Part shown: positions 60,844 to 64,000 of the stretch, one piece after another
How positions within the stretch are numbered: position 1 is the first letter of the stretch
How the letters are laid out: each line of letters starts with the position of its first letter
Assembly: GCA_025765615.1 (NCBI GenBank)
Contig: JAIVFJ010000093.1
Span: 186,001 to 250,000 of the forward strand
DNA from: Zopfochytrium polystomum
Taxonomy: Eukaryota > Chytridiomycota > Chytridiomycetes > Chytridiales > Chytridiaceae
Reading direction: 5' to 3'
Length of the DNA stretch: 64,000 nt
The notes under the pieces: generated by a model
The model's input: the letters and a program-made list of their open reading frames with translations, nothing else
What the model was told of the DNA's origin: nothing
The model's database searches: none
Made by a program: the position numbers and the translations under genes

Positions 60844-62473
60844 TCAAGTTGAGGCAGTGTTCCTGGTTTTTGAGGCAGTTTTTGGGGCAGGTTTGGGGGC
60901 AGTTCTGTTGGGAGGAGTTGAAGAGGAACTGGAGCTTGAGTGTGTGGTGACAGCTGATTGAGCTGGGACAGTAGTAGTAGAAGAAGGTTCAGTGGAGGAA
61001 CGGTCGTCAAGGTCCTCATCAATCGGGTCATTGTATTTCAGCCACTCTTCAATTGTCCGGAGGTGAGAGCTGAGGAGCTGGGTGGTTGTGTCCACTGTGG
61101 TGAGGCGGCTGTCCAATTGTGCAGTGAGTGGCTCCAGTGTGGTGACTCGCTGATTTAGGTTGTGGATGGCGCCAGCATGGTTTTTGAGTGAAGTGTCCAC
61201 GTTGGCTGCAGCAGCTGCAAGTCTCTGAATGTTGTGGTCCACCTTTGCTAAGCTGTGTTCCAGTGCTGCAGGGATTGGCTCAAGTTGGGAAAGCTGAGTG
61301 GTGAGTTTTTGGATGTCAGTGCGTACTATTGTCTGATGCTCTTTCAGCTCTGTGCGCAAGGAGGTCTGTTGTGCGAGAAGCTGTTGCTGGATGTTTTCAA
61401 GGACCTTCAAAATTGACTGCAGCTGTGGAGGAGGGACAGGAGGGGGAGCAGGCAGGACAGGTGGGGGAGTTGTGGTGTCAGGAGGGGCCTGAGCTGTCTG
61501 GCTGTTGTCTTTGGAATCTGCTGAAGTGGCTTGGTTAAGGAGGGAGCCAGAGGGGCGGCCAGTTTTGCAAGATTGAGAGGTATGGTTGGAGTTTCCACAA
61601 CGGCGACAGCAGGGGAAGGGAGTGAAATCTTCCTTTTGGAGTGGGTGAAATGGGAGTGCACGGCCATTGAAGACAACTGATTGGTTAGTTTTTTGCAACA
61701 TCAATGCGCGGGTTGTAAAAACAAAATGGGCAGACGATGAAAGGCCAGCAGTGCCCTTTGCTGAGTTGAAGAATCCTGGAATGCGAACTGACGTGCGCCC
61801 AAACTCATATTGGATGGCCTGAAGGTCATAGATACTTGTGGAGCGACGAATGTTATAAAGGACAGCTGTGCGTTGCTTTTCATCGCTGATTCGCTGCTGG
61901 TTTTCTGCAGAAGGTTCCAGTGGTCGAATAGTGACACCTGCACCCATAATAGTTATGAACTGAGGGGGATTGTGAGGAGGGCCGTCAAAAAGAACTGTGG
62001 CAGATGCGGAGGCGGAAAGCTGGTGGTGTGCAAAATGAATAGCCATTATGGAGCCGCACGAGGATAAAGCAGAGGTGATTGCATGACACAGGGAGTCCTT
62101 TTGCTCATCAAAGTTCTTTCTAGTAGTTCCAGGAGCCAGGTGTTGGAGTACGAGTTGGTTGGTAGGTTCGTTGGTGAATTCTGTGGCAGCAGCTGGTAGT
62201 CGACAGGTGTAAGAAAATTTAATGTGTGGGGATGTGGTCTGAAGACGGGCAGCCTGTTCGTCCGACAAAGGATGCAGAAGGCGGAGCGAGTAAGAAGTCT
62301 GGTCCTTTGAGAGCAAGGGCTGCTGTCGGATGGTGAGGGTCGCAAGTGGAGATAAAGCGTAGGATGTCAAGTTCAGTGAGTGGGGCAATAGTGGGGTCTG
62401 GCTGAGTGGTGATTGTCAATATGTGTTGATCAGCGTGGGTGCCGATGAGCGTGGAGGGAGGTGGGCTGCTCAT
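60844..62473 (-). pseudogene. LINE ORF1 (RNA-binding protein with CCHC knuckle), one frameshift
   Basis: The ATG at 62473 (MSSPPPSTLIGTHADQHILT) matches the start in the deleted derivative. A frameshift near 62330 moves the reading to a 514-codon open frame that continues to 60844. Visible are a zinc knuckle, CRRCGNSNHTSQSC (CX2CX4HX4C), a Pro-rich linker, a coiled-coil segment (QLEPIPAALEHSLAKVDHNI) and an acidic then Ser/Thr-rich tail. ORF1 proteins of this type bind the element RNA. It is followed after about 65 bases by the internal A28 run. Confidence 0.78.
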
Positions 62474-62569
62474 GAAATAGGGGGGTGCCAATCCCAATTC
62501 AGCACAAAGGTTGTGATGTGGTTGCAATGTGGTTGTGGTGGTGAAGGAGGAAAGTGATTGCTGGAGGCA

Positions 62570-62819
62570 ATCTGGCAGCAATCTGAAGTCAATCTGACGA
62601 TGATCTGACAACAATCGGATGATTATCTGGCAATCTGACAAGAATTGGGCGTTCTGGTAATAATCTGGAGTCAATCTGGCGACAATCTGATGATGATATG
62701 ATGATCTGGAGACAATCTGACGAAAATCTGGCGTTGACCTGACGATGATGTGACAATCTGACGAAGATCTGACGTCAATCTGACGATCTGGAGTCAATCT
62801 GACGTTGCCCTGACGATGG
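62570..62819 (-). repeat. LINE 5' leader minisatellite (GTCAGAT/CCAGATT units)
   Basis: Variable units of about 10-15 bases built on CAGATTG and GTCAGAT, read on the minus strand. The same kind of array heads the deleted derivative (53575-53800), which identifies it as the element's 5' UTR. Confidence 0.85.
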
Positions 62820-64000
62820 TGTGAGACTATACTCACTCCTTTGACCCTGGGATCTGGGCCCTAGAGTGAGGGAAAGCAAATAATAGGCTAAAACTAACTT
62901 TATTGGGCTGTTGTCTAGGGGGTGTTTCAACCCTACTACTTGCCTAGTCCACGAAGTATCCCTACTGATCTGTCTAACAGGGGTCTCAAACACAAAGAAT
63001 GAACATTCAGAGGGACAATCCTCTGAAGGATCGGTGCTGGCGCACCGATTACTCGCGGGGCCGCAGGCCGATGCGAGGGGAAACGGAAGGGCACTCCCGA
63101 GGGCGCAACACAACCGCAGAATAAAGAGAGAGAAGAGGGAAACGGGGGTTTTTATCTCAGGAACCTAATCTCAAGTACAACAGGAGCAGTTAATAGCGAC
63201 GGGACGGACAGGGCGCAACCTAGCGCCCCTCGTCGCAGAGGGTGCTGCAGGAGCCCCCGTCGTCGCCAGCGACGGGGGGGGAGAGAGAGAAGGGAGTCGA
63301 CTATGTAGGGGTCGGAAGGTCGCCAGCAGGGAACTCGCACGCAGAAACACCTGCAATCGTACACGCACCCCGCCAGGCTGCGTCGGCACGATCACTCGAC
63401 CAACAGGCTTTATCGCATCGCACTCGTGCTCACACATCTCACTCTCACAGCAATAGGACCGAGGCAGGCACTCGTAGATCGAACTCTCAGGTGTCGTGGG
63501 CTGCACCAAGTGCAGCCAACAACACCCTCGCAGGGACAGGAAGGTTGGGGACGACGACGCCACCACCACCACCGTCGTCACAGCGGGCGAGTACCTGTGA
63601 TCCTCACTCCAACACAGAGCTGGCAATGTCACACAGTCGCTGGTGGGGCCAGCTGCATTCCCCACCCACGGCCCCTTAAGAGGAGCCCCACGAAGGGACC
63701 ATGTACACACCCGGGTGTGTACCATCTCTCACTACCCTCACCTTGCGAGCCAGATGGATTTGAAGGGACTCTGTATTGGTGCCAAAGGACAGAAATCAGA
63801 TTGAAGAAAAAAGGAAAACGAGAAATGGCCCAAAAACAGAGAGAGAGAAAATTGACAAGTCAACCCCCCTGACTTGGAGCATCCACCACAAATGCTCTAA
63901 GTCCCCCCCAACCCTATGCATGTATGTACAAGTGCCAAAAATAAATAATAAATTAGGCGGGCTTGGGGTACGGCCTGTCAGGCACCCCATCCCTAGGCAG
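62820..64000 (-). mobile_element. 1.5-kb repeat element, copy C (runs off the window)
   Basis: Begins TGTGAGACTATACTCACTCC and matches copy A in reverse over its whole visible length to the window end, which corresponds to about position 34084 of copy A. It has a single copy of the 90-bp unit that is duplicated in A. About 260 bases of the far end should lie beyond the window. Confidence 0.85.

Larger units (their letters stand above)
54933..62819 (-). mobile_element. Nearly full-length LINE (Tad/I-like, with RNase H), decayed
   Basis: About 7.9 kb on the minus strand. From 5' to 3' it has a minisatellite leader, ORF1 with a zinc knuckle, an internal A28 run, ORF2 with endonuclease, reverse transcriptase, RNase H and a C-terminal Cys/His motif, a 3' UTR of about 580 bases and an A16 tail (54933-54948). 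Presence of RNase H and the DIKKAFDS form of RT motif A resemble fungal Tad-type or I-type LINEs; clade not proven. No convincing target duplication was found. Its 5' end abuts the TGTGAGAC end of element copy C. Confidence 0.85.

Noticed and set aside
53560..62819. Twin-priming explanation for the two opposite LINE segments
   Set aside because: The minus-strand LINE has its own complete leader and ORF1, so the plus-strand segment is a separate copy, not its inverted 5' part.

Overview
The window looks like nuclear DNA of a zoosporic (chytrid-type) fungus. The evidence is many short GT-AG introns, a Rim15-type PAS/kinase/receiver protein, CORVET Vps8, a tandem pair of DUF4436 membrane proteins, and a Tad/I-like LINE, a Helitron and a PIF/Harbinger element. 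The placement is inferred from gene content and intron style; no rRNA or marker gene is present to confirm it.

Layout. Positions 1-31,000 are a gene-dense core. In order they hold the 3' part of NADPH-cytochrome P450 reductase (+), a giant RIM15-like kinase (+), two adjacent DUF4436 genes (+), VPS8 (-), a divergent DNAJC7-like TPR/J-protein co-chaperone (+), and a large disordered protein with TPR-like helices (+). Introns were placed by keeping conserved motifs and phase; total lengths close exactly for most genes.

Positions 31,000-42,400 are a transposon graveyard. A Helitron Rep/helicase pseudogene is interrupted twice, in opposite orientations, by copies of an element of about 1.5 kb with TG...CA ends. 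After it come a 908-bp element with long terminal inverted repeats and its own ORF, a small inverted-repeat element, and a decayed PIF/Harbinger transposon with its Myb-like partner gene.

Positions 42,570-49,250 are an island of two host genes: an RNase P/MRP Rpr2/Rpp21/Snm1-family protein (+) and a multi-pass membrane cyclic-nucleotide phosphodiesterase (-).

Positions 49,300-64,000 are again repeats. They hold a second copy of the small inverted-repeat element with its interior flipped, two minisatellites, a deleted LINE derivative, a nearly complete but mutated LINE of about 7.9 kb on the minus strand, and a third copy of the 1.5-kb element running off the right edge.

The genes do not form a pathway cluster. 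Two of them touch cyclic-nucleotide/nutrient signalling (RIM15-like kinase and PDE), which in yeast are linked through PKA; here that link is only inference. I found no CRISPR array, operon or bacterial-type system. The most unusual items are the six-span PDE with a cysteine-rich loop, the LINE with an internal poly(A) tract between its ORFs and a derivative ending just past that tract, the uncatalogued 1.5-kb and 908-bp elements, and the flipped MITE.
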